Source of the DNA: Helicobacteraceae bacterium
Lineage (GTDB): Bacteria; Campylobacterota; Campylobacteria; Campylobacterales; SZUA-545
Length of the DNA stretch: 15,015 bases
Assembly (NCBI GenBank): GCA_031276985.1
Contig: JAISMA010000077.1
Coordinates: forward strand, 1-15,015
Reading direction: 5' to 3'
Part shown: piece after piece, positions 7,846 to 14,648 of the stretch
Numbering within the stretch: the stretch's first letter is position 1
Layout of the letters: each line of letters begins with the position of its first letter
Notes under the pieces: model-generated
Database searches by the model: none
What the model was told of the DNA's origin: nothing
Seen by the model: the letters and a program-made list of their open reading frames with translations, nothing else
Position numbers and translations under genes: made by a program

Positions 7846-9871
7846 TTAACTCGTCCTTTCGCGGATTAACCGCCTCGTAAGGGTACTTAATTCTCGTTTG
7901 AATTTTCGGCAAATCAAAGACCTCCAGCTTTGCTATTACGCCCTTCATCTTTGGCGACACGATAAATTTTCTTGCTATAACGCCTAATTTCGTCTTAATC
8001 TTAACATTATCGCCATTTTTTAAGCCGTTGGCGAGCGCGAATTGTTTTGATCCTATCATCTCGCCCTCTTGCTTAAACGGATTATAAACCGCGTCGTATC
8101 GCGCCATAGAGCCGCTAAACTCCTCGATTGGCGCAATCGGCGAGGGCGCGAAAACGGATATTTCGGTTTTTGGATTGTCGATCGCGTAAGGCGTTAGATC
8201 GTCGAAAGCCACGTCGTTAAACGGCAGGCGGGCGCACGCGTCGATTGTCCATTTGATTTGCGATCCGCGCTCCTTAGCCAGCTTGCCCGCGCTTACGCCA
8301 TCGCAAGCAATCGCGGCGTTTAACGGCTTGATAACGCGATCGATCGTAACGACCGTCCCTTCCTTCGCCTCGTTTGGCGCGGCGGGAAAATCGCTTTCGT
8401 CGCCCTCGCCGCTATGAATATCAGCCGTCAGCGCGATTCCAAGCGCGTTTGGCGTCGGCGGAATCATCAAAATATCAAAGCCTTTTGCGCGAAGCAAGCC
8501 GATCATCGCGGCGATATTCTCCGCCTTTGGACACGAATAGATTTCGCCGCCTAGCGCGATTAGCGTTTTTTTGCCGATTGCGATCGATTCTAGCTCCTCT
8601 TCGCCAACGCCCGAAGCGGCGCTTAACGCGCCAACGTCGAGATCTTCAATCCAGCGCTTCAACTCGCCTTCGGGGTTTTTGATCAAAGTTTTCAGCAGTA
8701 GGGCAAACGCGCCCTCTTCAGCAAGCGTTTCGTAGCGGATAAAGCGCGTCGCGGCTTTGGCGATTGTCTCGTTTTCAAACGGCGCAAAGGCGACGACCTC
8801 CGCGCCGCCAATCGTCGCCGCTCTGATAATCGCCGATTTGATCGAGGCGCATTCGCCGCCAATCGCGGGAGCAAACAGCAAGATCGTATCGCTAACGGCA
8901 ATATCGGCTACGCTCGCGTTGTAGAGCGTTTCGCCGCTCGCTTTGGCGTACGCGGACAAAAACGTCTGAAAGTCGGCTATCGCGTTATTGACGAGTTTAT
9001 ATCCCATTTCGTCTAGCAAAAAGATCTCTTCGTTTGTTTCGTCGCCGTTTACGCGAATCGTTTTGGCGTTTTTGTCAAAGGCGGTCGCTCCCCGCGATTG
9101 TTTGAAGCCAAAGCGCCCAAGCGCGCACAAAAAGCCGTTTTCAACGTCGGCGCTAACGCGCTTAATTTCGCCGCGCTTCGTCTCGACGACGACGTCGCAA
9201 CCGCTAGAGCAATACAGGCAAACCGAAGGCGTTTTGGTCAGTTCCCAAGCGTTTGCGCGGTATTTGAAATCTTTCGTAACAATCGCGCCTACGGGACAAA
9301 CCGCCGCGCACTCGCCGCAGTTTGAGCAAGCGAGGCTATCGAAGGCGATTTTGGATTTGTAGCCGCCCGTCTCGATTGAAAGCGCCGCGTCTCCTACGAT
9401 CTCGTTGCATGTTCTAACGCACCGCTCGCATAGCACGCACAGCGCGGGATCGTAAGTTAACGCGTTCCAATCCTCCATAATTCGCGGCTGCTCTTTGGCG
9501 CTGAAAACCTGCTCGCGCAAACCAAACTCCAACGCCTTATCCTGCAATTCGCAATCGCCAGATTTGTCGCACACGCCGCATTGAAGCGGGTGATTTACGC
9601 ACATCATCTGCATAATCTGCCTGCGCGTTTCAAAAAGCGCCGCGCTGTTTGTCGTTACCTTCAAGCCCTCTTTCACAAGCGTTTGGCACGAGGCGACGGC
9701 GCCGCAAACGCCCTCGATCTCGACGACGCACAATCTACACGATCCAGCCGCCGAAACCTTGCTTAAAAAGCAAAGCGTCGGGATATATAGCCCCGCGTTT
9801 CTCGCCGCCTGCAAGATCGTCTCGTTTTCGCGGGCGCTAACGGCGCGGTTGTCGATTGTGAGATTAACCAT
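7835..9871 (-). CDS. nuoG: NuoG paralogue 1, iron-sulfur subunit of complex I
   Basis: First of two tandem NuoG-type subunits, 678 residues, shorter than E. coli NuoG (about 908). Motifs in order: [2Fe-2S] N1b at Cys34, Cys45, Cys48, Cys62; N5 at His94, Cys98, Cys101, Cys107; ferredoxin-like sets at Cys145, 148, 151, 155 and Cys182, 185, 188, 192; N7-type Cys218, 221, 225 and Cys249. Residues from about 255 to 600 form a weakly conserved molybdopterin-oxidoreductase-like region with the typical EGTVVTIDR stretch near 504-512. A small C-terminal domain follows at about 610-670. It directly follows the FAD oxidoreductase (8-base overlap), so it is the NuoG best placed to receive its electrons. 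The upstream ribosome site is weak (GGCGG), so translation is probably coupled to the preceding gene. The family is certain; the division of labour with the second NuoG is unknown. Confidence 0.95.
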   Translation of the reverse strand: MVNLTIDNRAVSARENETILQAARNAGLYIPTLCFLSKVSAAGSCRLCVVEIEGVCGAVASCQTLVKEGLKVTTNSAALFETRRQIMQMMCVNHPLQCGVCDKSGDCELQDKALEFGLREQVFSAKEQPRIMEDWNALTYDPALCVLCERCVRTCNEIVGDAALSIETGGYKSKIAFDSLACSNCGECAAVCPVGAIVTKDFKYRANAWELTKTPSVCLYCSSGCDVVVETKRGEIKRVSADVENGFLCALGRFGFKQSRGATAFDKNAKTIRVNGDETNEEIFLLDEMGYKLVNNAIADFQTFLSAYAKASGETLYNASVADIAVSDTILLFAPAIGGECASIKSAIIRAATIGGAEVVAFAPFENETIAKAATRFIRYETLAEEGAFALLLKTLIKNPEGELKRWIEDLDVGALSAASGVGEEELESIAIGKKTLIALGGEIYSCPKAENIAAMIGLLRAKGFDILMIPPTPNALGIALTADIHSGEGDESDFPAAPNEAKEGTVVTIDRVIKPLNAAIACDGVSAGKLAKERGSQIKWTIDACARLPFNDVAFDDLTPYAIDNPKTEISVFAPSPIAPIEEFSGSMARYDAVYNPFKQEGEMIGSKQFALANGLKNGDNVKIKTKLGVIARKFIVSPKMKGVIAKLEVFDLPKIQTRIKYPYEAVNPRKDELNGG
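9540..9595. repeat. 56-base segment nearly identical to part of the other nuoG (copy in nuoG1)
   Basis: Partner of the copy at 7505-7560, with mismatches only at 9554 and 9560. The 35 bases at 9561-9595 are identical in both. It encodes the N5 His-Cys cluster site (HPLQCGVCDKSGDCELQ). Confidence 0.85.
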
Positions 9872-11864
9872 TTAACGCCGCCAAAGCGATATAGTAACAG
9901 CGCATACAGCGATCGGCTTCCGCAAAAGCCGCCTTGCGACTTAAACCGAAATTCACCTCGTCGCAGTTTGTTTTTCTGATTTCGGCGGGCAGCTTTTGCG
10001 ACGCGGCTCTAGCGAAGCCGCCTAGATAGCCCGAAGGTTTTTCGTCTTTGTCAAACACGCGAAAGGCGCGCAACAGATCTTCCATTGCCTCGTCGTCGTT
10101 TCGCCTGATTTCGCCCGTTTTGAGATAGTTTAGCATTACGCTCGCGGCGCGGCGCGCTTGTCCCACGGCATTTACGATAGTCATCGGACCGTATTCGCAA
10201 TCGCCCGCCGAAAATACGCCGCGTCTGCTTGTGGCAAAGGTTTTGCCATCCGTTCTGATCGTCCCCCAGCTTGTTAGATCGATATTCCACTCTTTTGGCA
10301 GAAGACTAAGATCCGGCTCCTGACTGACGGCGGGAATCACGTAATCGCACTCCAGCTCGAAATCCTGCCCTTCCAGCTTGGTCAATTGCGGGCGCGATCC
10401 GTCGGCGCTTTCAAGCATTTTGAAGCGGTTGCACACGACCTTTTTGATCGCGCCGTTTTCGCTAACGATCTTGGCGATAGCGGCGCGGAAGATAAACTCC
10501 ACGCCCTCCTCTTTTGCCTCATGGTACTCCTCTTCGCTCGTGTTTTGAACGATCACCCGCTCGCTTCGGCGATAGAGCATTACGACGCGCTTCGCGCCCG
10601 CTCGAACGGCGCAGCGCACAACGTCCATAGAGGTAAAGCCGCCGCCGACGCATACGACCGTTTTGCCCGTGAAATCGACGGGCGATCCGATTGCGAATTT
10701 CTCCCACAGATTCACTTGATCAAGAAAGTCGATCGCGCTCCAGTAACCCTTTAGCGATTCGTCCTCGTTTTCGCAATGCAGCTTTTTGGATAGTCTCGCG
10801 CCGAAACTAAGCAAGATCGCGTCATGCGTTTTTTCAAGCTCGATTAGTTTCGCGGCGTCAATCGGCGAATTGAGATGAATTCTCGCGCCGCTTGAAGCGG
10901 CAAAGTTAATGTCGCTTAGGTATTTGGCTTTTGGCATGCGATATTCCGGCACGCCCACCATAACCTCGCCGCCCGCTACGGGCAACGCCTCGAAAATATC
11001 GCACTCCACGCCGCTTAATCCAAGATAATATCCCGCCGTGAGTCCTGCCGGCCCCGCGCCCACGATCGCTACTTTTTTGCCGATTGGCGCTTGCTTCGCG
11101 GCGGCGCGATTGGCGCTTTGGGCGCGTTTGTCGTCGTAATCCGCGCCGATTCGTTTTAGCTCCATAATGCTGATTGGCTCGTCGAAACGGCTTCGGCGGC
11201 AACTATCCTCGCAAGGATGCGGACAGACGCGGGAACATACGTGAGCAAGCGGCATCGCCTTGCGCGTTTCCTCGACGCTTTTTTGCGGAAGGCGATCTTT
11301 AAGCGCCTCGATATACGACGGAATATCCACGCGATCGGGACACGCGTCGGAACACGGCGCGGTGATCTTGACGGCGACGTTTAGATCGCGATCGTACTCC
11401 GCGCTTTTTCTGCGCGACGTTACGCAATCGTTAAAGGTTTTCGGAAAGTACTCTAATAGTTGCAAGATCGCCTTTGGCGTGGTGCGCCCGATCTCGCATT
11501 TGGAGCTTGATTGCATAAGCAAACAGGCGGATTTAAGCCGCTTTATATCGTCCTCTTCGCCTTCGCCTCTTGCGATCTTATCAAGCAGATCGTAGAGTAT
11601 TCGCCCGCCCGTTCGCCCTGGAACGCACCGTCCGCACGCTTGCGAATAGTTTTGGTATTGTAGCGCGTAATCGCAAGCAAGTCGCGCCACGTCCAAACCG
11701 TCGTCAAAGATCGCCACGCCGTCCCAGCCGATAAATGCGCGAATTGAGCGGCGATCGTCAAAGACGTTCGGCAGTTTCAACGCGGTAGCGACATATTCGT
11801 CGCTTGGTTTGCCGCGATTATCGACGATCGCGCCGCGCCAAGCGCTAAACCACGGCTTAATCAT
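9864..11864 (-). CDS. Chimeric NuoF-like iron-sulfur domain plus GltD/SfrB-type FAD, NAD(P) oxidoreductase, in the NuoF position
   Basis: A 666-residue protein replacing NuoF. Residues about 60-145 resemble the C-terminal cluster-N3 domain of NuoF: CGRC at Cys77 and Cys80, then VPG where the family has TPC (third Cys is Gly83), and a later Cys123 in SSKCEIG. The FMN/NADH fold that normally precedes it is absent. Residues 171-222 hold a GltD-type pair of cluster motifs (Cys171, 175, 210, 214, 218, 222). Then come an FAD-binding GAGPAG (269-274), an NAD(P)-binding VGGGFTSMD (406-414) followed by YRRSER (431-436), and the closing FAD motif GVFSAGD (549-555). A CxxC (Cys653, Cys656) is near the end. 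Members of the GltD family usually use NADPH, and the paired Arg after the second Rossmann strand fits that. Likely role, inferred: deliver NAD(P)H electrons to NuoG. A soluble NADPH oxidoreductase unconnected to complex I is possible but unlikely given the operon. It starts 3 bases after the small NuoE-position gene, with a weak AGAAG 10 bases upstream. Confidence 0.85.
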   Translation of the reverse strand: MIKPWFSAWRGAIVDNRGKPSDEYVATALKLPNVFDDRRSIRAFIGWDGVAIFDDGLDVARLACDYALQYQNYSQACGRCVPGRTGGRILYDLLDKIARGEGEEDDIKRLKSACLLMQSSSKCEIGRTTPKAILQLLEYFPKTFNDCVTSRRKSAEYDRDLNVAVKITAPCSDACPDRVDIPSYIEALKDRLPQKSVEETRKAMPLAHVCSRVCPHPCEDSCRRSRFDEPISIMELKRIGADYDDKRAQSANRAAAKQAPIGKKVAIVGAGPAGLTAGYYLGLSGVECDIFEALPVAGGEVMVGVPEYRMPKAKYLSDINFAASSGARIHLNSPIDAAKLIELEKTHDAILLSFGARLSKKLHCENEDESLKGYWSAIDFLDQVNLWEKFAIGSPVDFTGKTVVCVGGGFTSMDVVRCAVRAGAKRVVMLYRRSERVIVQNTSEEEYHEAKEEGVEFIFRAAIAKIVSENGAIKKVVCNRFKMLESADGSRPQLTKLEGQDFELECDYVIPAVSQEPDLSLLPKEWNIDLTSWGTIRTDGKTFATSRRGVFSAGDCEYGPMTIVNAVGQARRAASVMLNYLKTGEIRRNDDEAMEDLLRAFRVFDKDEKPSGYLGGFARAASQKLPAEIRKTNCDEVNFGLSRKAAFAEADRCMRCYYIALAALNG

Positions 11865-11867
11865 CTA

Positions 11868-12101
11868 TCAAACGCTTCTTTTTCGCATGGAGATCGTCCA
11901 ATCGACCTCGTTGTATTTAAGCGAATTAAGCAATTCGTAATTTAGCTCCTTGATCGCGTCCGCGCTTCTTTGGACGATAGAAAAATCCGTCGCCTCGAAG
12001 ATGAAAATCGCCGCTTCGCTCTCCGCTAATTCGCCGTCGATAATAGCCAACATTCTGTCGATCGCCTCGTCTTTTAACTCGCGCAAATCAAATCGTTTCA
12101 T
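11868..12101 (-). CDS. Small cysteine-free protein in the NuoE position of Campylobacterota complex I
   Basis: A 77-residue protein beginning MKRFDLRELKDEAIDRM. It occupies the place of nuoE but has no cysteine at all, so it cannot carry the [2Fe-2S] cluster N1a. It resembles, from memory, the small proteins found at this place in Campylobacter jejuni (Cj1575c) and Helicobacter pylori (HP1264). The C-terminal LNSLKYNEVDWTI (58-70) is the stretch I find most family-like. The predicted fold is small alpha/beta. I chose the ATG at 12101. AAGG stands 9 bases before it, overlapping the nuoD stop, and the first residues fit the family. An in-frame ATG at 12212 would add 37 Arg-rich residues lying wholly inside the nuoD coding region and is rejected. 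The role in electron transfer is not known. It may be a structural or docking subunit. Confidence 0.85.
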   Translation of the reverse strand: MKRFDLRELKDEAIDRMLAIIDGELAESEAAIFIFEATDFSIVQRSADAIKELNYELLNSLKYNEVDWTISMRKRSV

Positions 12102-12110
12102 AATCGCCCG

Positions 12111-12114
12111 CCTT
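12111..12114 (-). promoter_or_regulatory. Ribosome binding site deciding the start of the small NuoE-position gene
   Basis: AAGG in the sense direction, 9 bases before the ATG at 12101 and overlapping the TAA of nuoD. No comparable site precedes the longer in-frame start at 12212. Confidence 0.55.
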
Positions 12115-13345
12115 ACCTGTCGATTTCGCCGAAAATAACGTTCGCGTTGCCGATGATCGCCACTACGTCGGCAAGCTGACATCCAACTAGCAAATCTTCC
12201 AAAAGCCCGCAATGAAAAAAGCTAGGACCGCGCACTTTAACGCGGCGCGGATACGGTTCGCCCTCGCTCGCTATATAAAAGCCAAGCTCGCCTTTTGGCG
12301 ATTCGGTGGCGACGTAAACCTCGCCTTTTGGCGGGCGCATGCCCTGCGTAACCAGCGCGAAATGTTGCATAAGCGAATAGTTTTGCGTCATCAACTGCTC
12401 TTTGGGCGCGCTGATATATTCGGGCGCGTCCGCCATAAGCTCCGGCGGCGTGTCCGCGTAGATTTTTAGCGCCTGACGAATTAGCTTGATCGACTGCCAA
12501 ATCTCCTCGATGTACAAACGGTAACGCGCATAACAATCGCCAACGTCCGATACGGGAACTTCAAATTCGACCTCTTTATACAGCTCGTACGGCTGCTCTT
12601 TGCGAATGTCCCAAGCCACGCCGCTGCCGCGCAACATTACGCCGCTAAGTCCCCAGCTCATGGCAAGCTCTCTACTGATAACGCCGATGTTTTCAAGCCG
12701 CATTCGCCATATTCTGTTTTCTTTCAGCAGTCCGTCGTACATTTCGATCTGTTTAGGCAGATGATCCAAAAACGCCTCGCACTGCTTGATCCACTCCGCC
12801 GTAATGTCCAGCGGAACGCCGCCGATTCGTATGGAGTTATGCGTAAGCCTCGCGCCGCAATACTCCTCAAAAAGATCAAGCGCGTATTCGCGTTCTCTAA
12901 AAGGATAGAGCATCATGCTCATCGCCCCGACGTCCAGCGCATGCGTCGAAAGAAAAAATAGATGTGAGCATATTCTGCTAAGTTCGGCAAGCGCAAGTCT
13001 GATCGCTTGAGCGCGGCGCGGCGCTTCAATGCCAAGCAGCGTTTCCGCCGCAAGCGCGAAGCCGTAGTTATTGGAAGTGGCGTTGATGTAATCCATGCGA
13101 TCGGTCGTGGGCAGAAACTCGTTGTAGATCATATTTTCCGCCATTTTCTCCACGCCGCGATGAAGAAAGCCGATATTTGGACGCGCCTTTTTCACCTGTT
13201 CGCCCTCAAGCTCCAAGATCAGATTCATCTGACCGTGCGCCGAAGGGTGTTGCGGACCGAAGTTTAATATCATCGTGTTGTCGTCGCGCTCGAAGGCGAT
13301 ATTTTCATAAAAAGGCTGTAAGCGATTGGGCAGTTGCGTCGTCAT
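12113..13345 (-). CDS. nuoD: NuoD, 49-kDa-type quinone-site subunit of complex I
   Basis: Together with NuoB and NuoH it forms the quinone reduction site. It has 410 residues, typical of a stand-alone NuoD rather than the fused NuoCD of E. coli. Conserved parts: NFGPQHPSAHG at 28-38 with His33 and His37, FLHRGVEK at 60-67, TDRMDYI at 81-87 with Tyr86, GSGVAWDIRKEQPY in the middle, and ESPKGELGFYI with VRGPSFFH towards the C-terminus. His37 and Tyr86 correspond to the His38 and Tyr87 that contact the quinone headgroup in Thermus Nqo4. It contains no iron-sulfur ligands, as expected. GAGGA lies about 4 bases before the ATG. The start shares one base with the nuoC stop (TAATG). The assignment is firm. 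Confidence 0.98.
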   Translation of the reverse strand: MTTQLPNRLQPFYENIAFERDDNTMILNFGPQHPSAHGQMNLILELEGEQVKKARPNIGFLHRGVEKMAENMIYNEFLPTTDRMDYINATSNNYGFALAAETLLGIEAPRRAQAIRLALAELSRICSHLFFLSTHALDVGAMSMMLYPFREREYALDLFEEYCGARLTHNSIRIGGVPLDITAEWIKQCEAFLDHLPKQIEMYDGLLKENRIWRMRLENIGVISRELAMSWGLSGVMLRGSGVAWDIRKEQPYELYKEVEFEVPVSDVGDCYARYRLYIEEIWQSIKLIRQALKIYADTPPELMADAPEYISAPKEQLMTQNYSLMQHFALVTQGMRPPKGEVYVATESPKGELGFYIASEGEPYPRRVKVRGPSFFHCGLLEDLLVGCQLADVVAIIGNANVIFGEIDR

Positions 13346-14139
13346 TATTTCCTCTTGTCCAGAACTTTTTGCTTTTGCGGATCGAAATCGTCGTAGAGAA
13401 TCGGCGTTCGTTTTTCCACGTATTTGATCGGCGTAATCTCGTCTTTTGGCGCTTCGCCAAAGCCAACTTCGTAGCCCAGCCTCGAGAAGTTGCGCGTATC
13501 GTCCCGATCGACTCTAGCCGAATCGCGGTTTTCCTCGCCGATTTTGTCCCTAAACTCTTTGCCGTAAATTTTATCGACCTCGTACCATTTGGCAAACTCG
13601 TCGCCCTGAAGCGGATAAGAGCGCAAAAGCGGATGCCCATGCCAATCGTCGGGCATAAGAATGCGGCTTAAATGCGGGTGATTGTCGAATATGATTCCAA
13701 ACATATCGTAGCATTCGCGCTCCGACCAGTTAGCCGATCGCCAAATATCCGCGACGCTCTCGATCGTCTGTTTTTCCTTAACGACGACTTTAAGGCGCAA
13801 ACGGCGGTTTTTCTCCACGCTTAACAGCTCGTAAAACACTTCGAATTCGCCGCGAGTCGCCAGATAATCGACCGCGCTCAACTCCATAAGTTGCTCGTAG
13901 CCAAACGATTTCAGCGCCTTCAAAGCCTCTTTGCTTTTCTTTGCGTCAACATATACGATCGCCTCGTTACGCATAAAAAAGCTCGTTGTTTCGCCTACGA
14001 CGGCGCTTAAACGCTCAATATCCGTTTTGACGATCTCGTCGGTTATCGGCTCTTTGGCGATCTCTTTGGGAACGTAGAAGCGATCGGTGTGATAGGCTTT
14101 CTTCTGAACGTCGCCTTTTGGAGCGTATGGTCTAAACAT
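13345..14139 (-). CDS. nuoC: NuoC, 30-kDa-type peripheral subunit of complex I
   Basis: A structural subunit of the connecting module, 264 residues. The family signature is at about 139-180: SERECYDMFGII, then HPHLSRILMPDDW, then GHPLLRSYPLQGDE. The N-terminal 40 residues and the charged 80 residues after the signature are outside the conserved core, and the tail (FDPQKQKVLDKRK) is strongly charged. It is separate from nuoD, overlapping it by one base (TAATG), and likewise overlaps the nuoB stop by one base. AAAGG lies 8 bases before the ATG. Nothing appears truncated. The assignment is firm. Confidence 0.97.
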   Translation of the reverse strand: MFRPYAPKGDVQKKAYHTDRFYVPKEIAKEPITDEIVKTDIERLSAVVGETTSFFMRNEAIVYVDAKKSKEALKALKSFGYEQLMELSAVDYLATRGEFEVFYELLSVEKNRRLRLKVVVKEKQTIESVADIWRSANWSERECYDMFGIIFDNHPHLSRILMPDDWHGHPLLRSYPLQGDEFAKWYEVDKIYGKEFRDKIGEENRDSARVDRDDTRNFSRLGYEVGFGEAPKDEITPIKYVEKRTPILYDDFDPQKQKVLDKRK

Positions 14140-14648
14140 TACACAAACCTTTTGGCGCTAATTTTGCGGTTCATCGGCTCGCTTCTGATCTTGCGCTGAA
14201 GCATCATCGCGGCGTATATTAAGGTATCGGGGCGCGGGGCGCAACCGGGCAGATAAATATCAACGGGAATAATCCGATCGACGCCTTGAACCGTCGAATA
14301 GGTGTTAAACAGCCCGCCCGTATTGGCGCAACTGCCCATTGAAATCACCCATTTCGGCTCCGCCATCTGATCGTACAAACGGCGTACAAACGGCGCGTGC
14401 TTCTTGCTCACCGTCCCCGCGATACACATCACCTCCGCCTGACGCGGCGAGGCGCGAAAGATCGTCCCAAGCCTGTCGAAGTCAAAACGACCGCCGCCCG
14501 AAGCCATCATCTCGATCGCGCAACAAGCCAAGCCGTAGGTCAAAAACCACAGCGAATTGCTTCGCCCCCAATTCACCAGCTTATCGACCGTCGTCAGCGC
14601 GATCGGCAGTCCGCCGCTTGAAAGATAGTCTATTTGATGCTTTGCCAA
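14139..14648 (-). CDS. nuoB: NuoB, cluster N2 subunit of complex I (TTG start preferred)
   Basis: Carries cluster N2, the last iron-sulfur centre before quinone. Ligands are visible in GLACCAIEMM (two adjacent Cys, residues 42 and 43), SMGSCANTGG (Cys107) and LPGCAPRP (Cys136), numbering from the TTG start. The length is then 169 residues. An in-frame ATG 21 bases upstream (14669) would add MEKRSVE, but no ribosome site precedes it. A clear AAGGAG lies 7 bases before the TTG, and the resulting N-terminus MAKHQIDY resembles other Campylobacterota NuoB proteins as I remember them (MAxHxINY). With TTG, the gene overlaps nuoA by 19 bases; with ATG, by 40. The family is certain and the start is probable. 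Confidence 0.95.
   Translation of the reverse strand: MAKHQIDYLSSGGLPIALTTVDKLVNWGRSNSLWFLTYGLACCAIEMMASGGGRFDFDRLGTIFRASPRQAEVMCIAGTVSKKHAPFVRRLYDQMAEPKWVISMGSCANTGGLFNTYSTVQGVDRIIPVDIYLPGCAPRPDTLIYAAMMLQRKIRSEPMNRKISAKRFV

Noticed and set aside
5611..9871. The two nuoG genes as a single gene split by a frameshift
   Set aside because: Each begins with its own complete set of N-terminal cluster motifs and each has a C-terminal region, so they are paralogues and not halves of one gene.
9864..11864. Glutamate synthase small subunit (gltD)
   Set aside because: The GltD-like part is real, but no gltB is nearby, the protein has an additional NuoF-like N-terminal domain, and it sits in the nuoF place of a tightly packed nuo operon.
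11868..12212. Longer, 114-residue version of the small NuoE-position protein
   Set aside because: The extra 37 residues lie inside nuoD, are Arg-rich like other shadow translations, and the start at 12101 fits the family and has its own ribosome site.
13177..13671. Open frame of 164 codons on the + strand across nuoC and nuoD
   Set aside because: It lies antisense across the junction of two certain genes, without a recognised motif or ribosome site.
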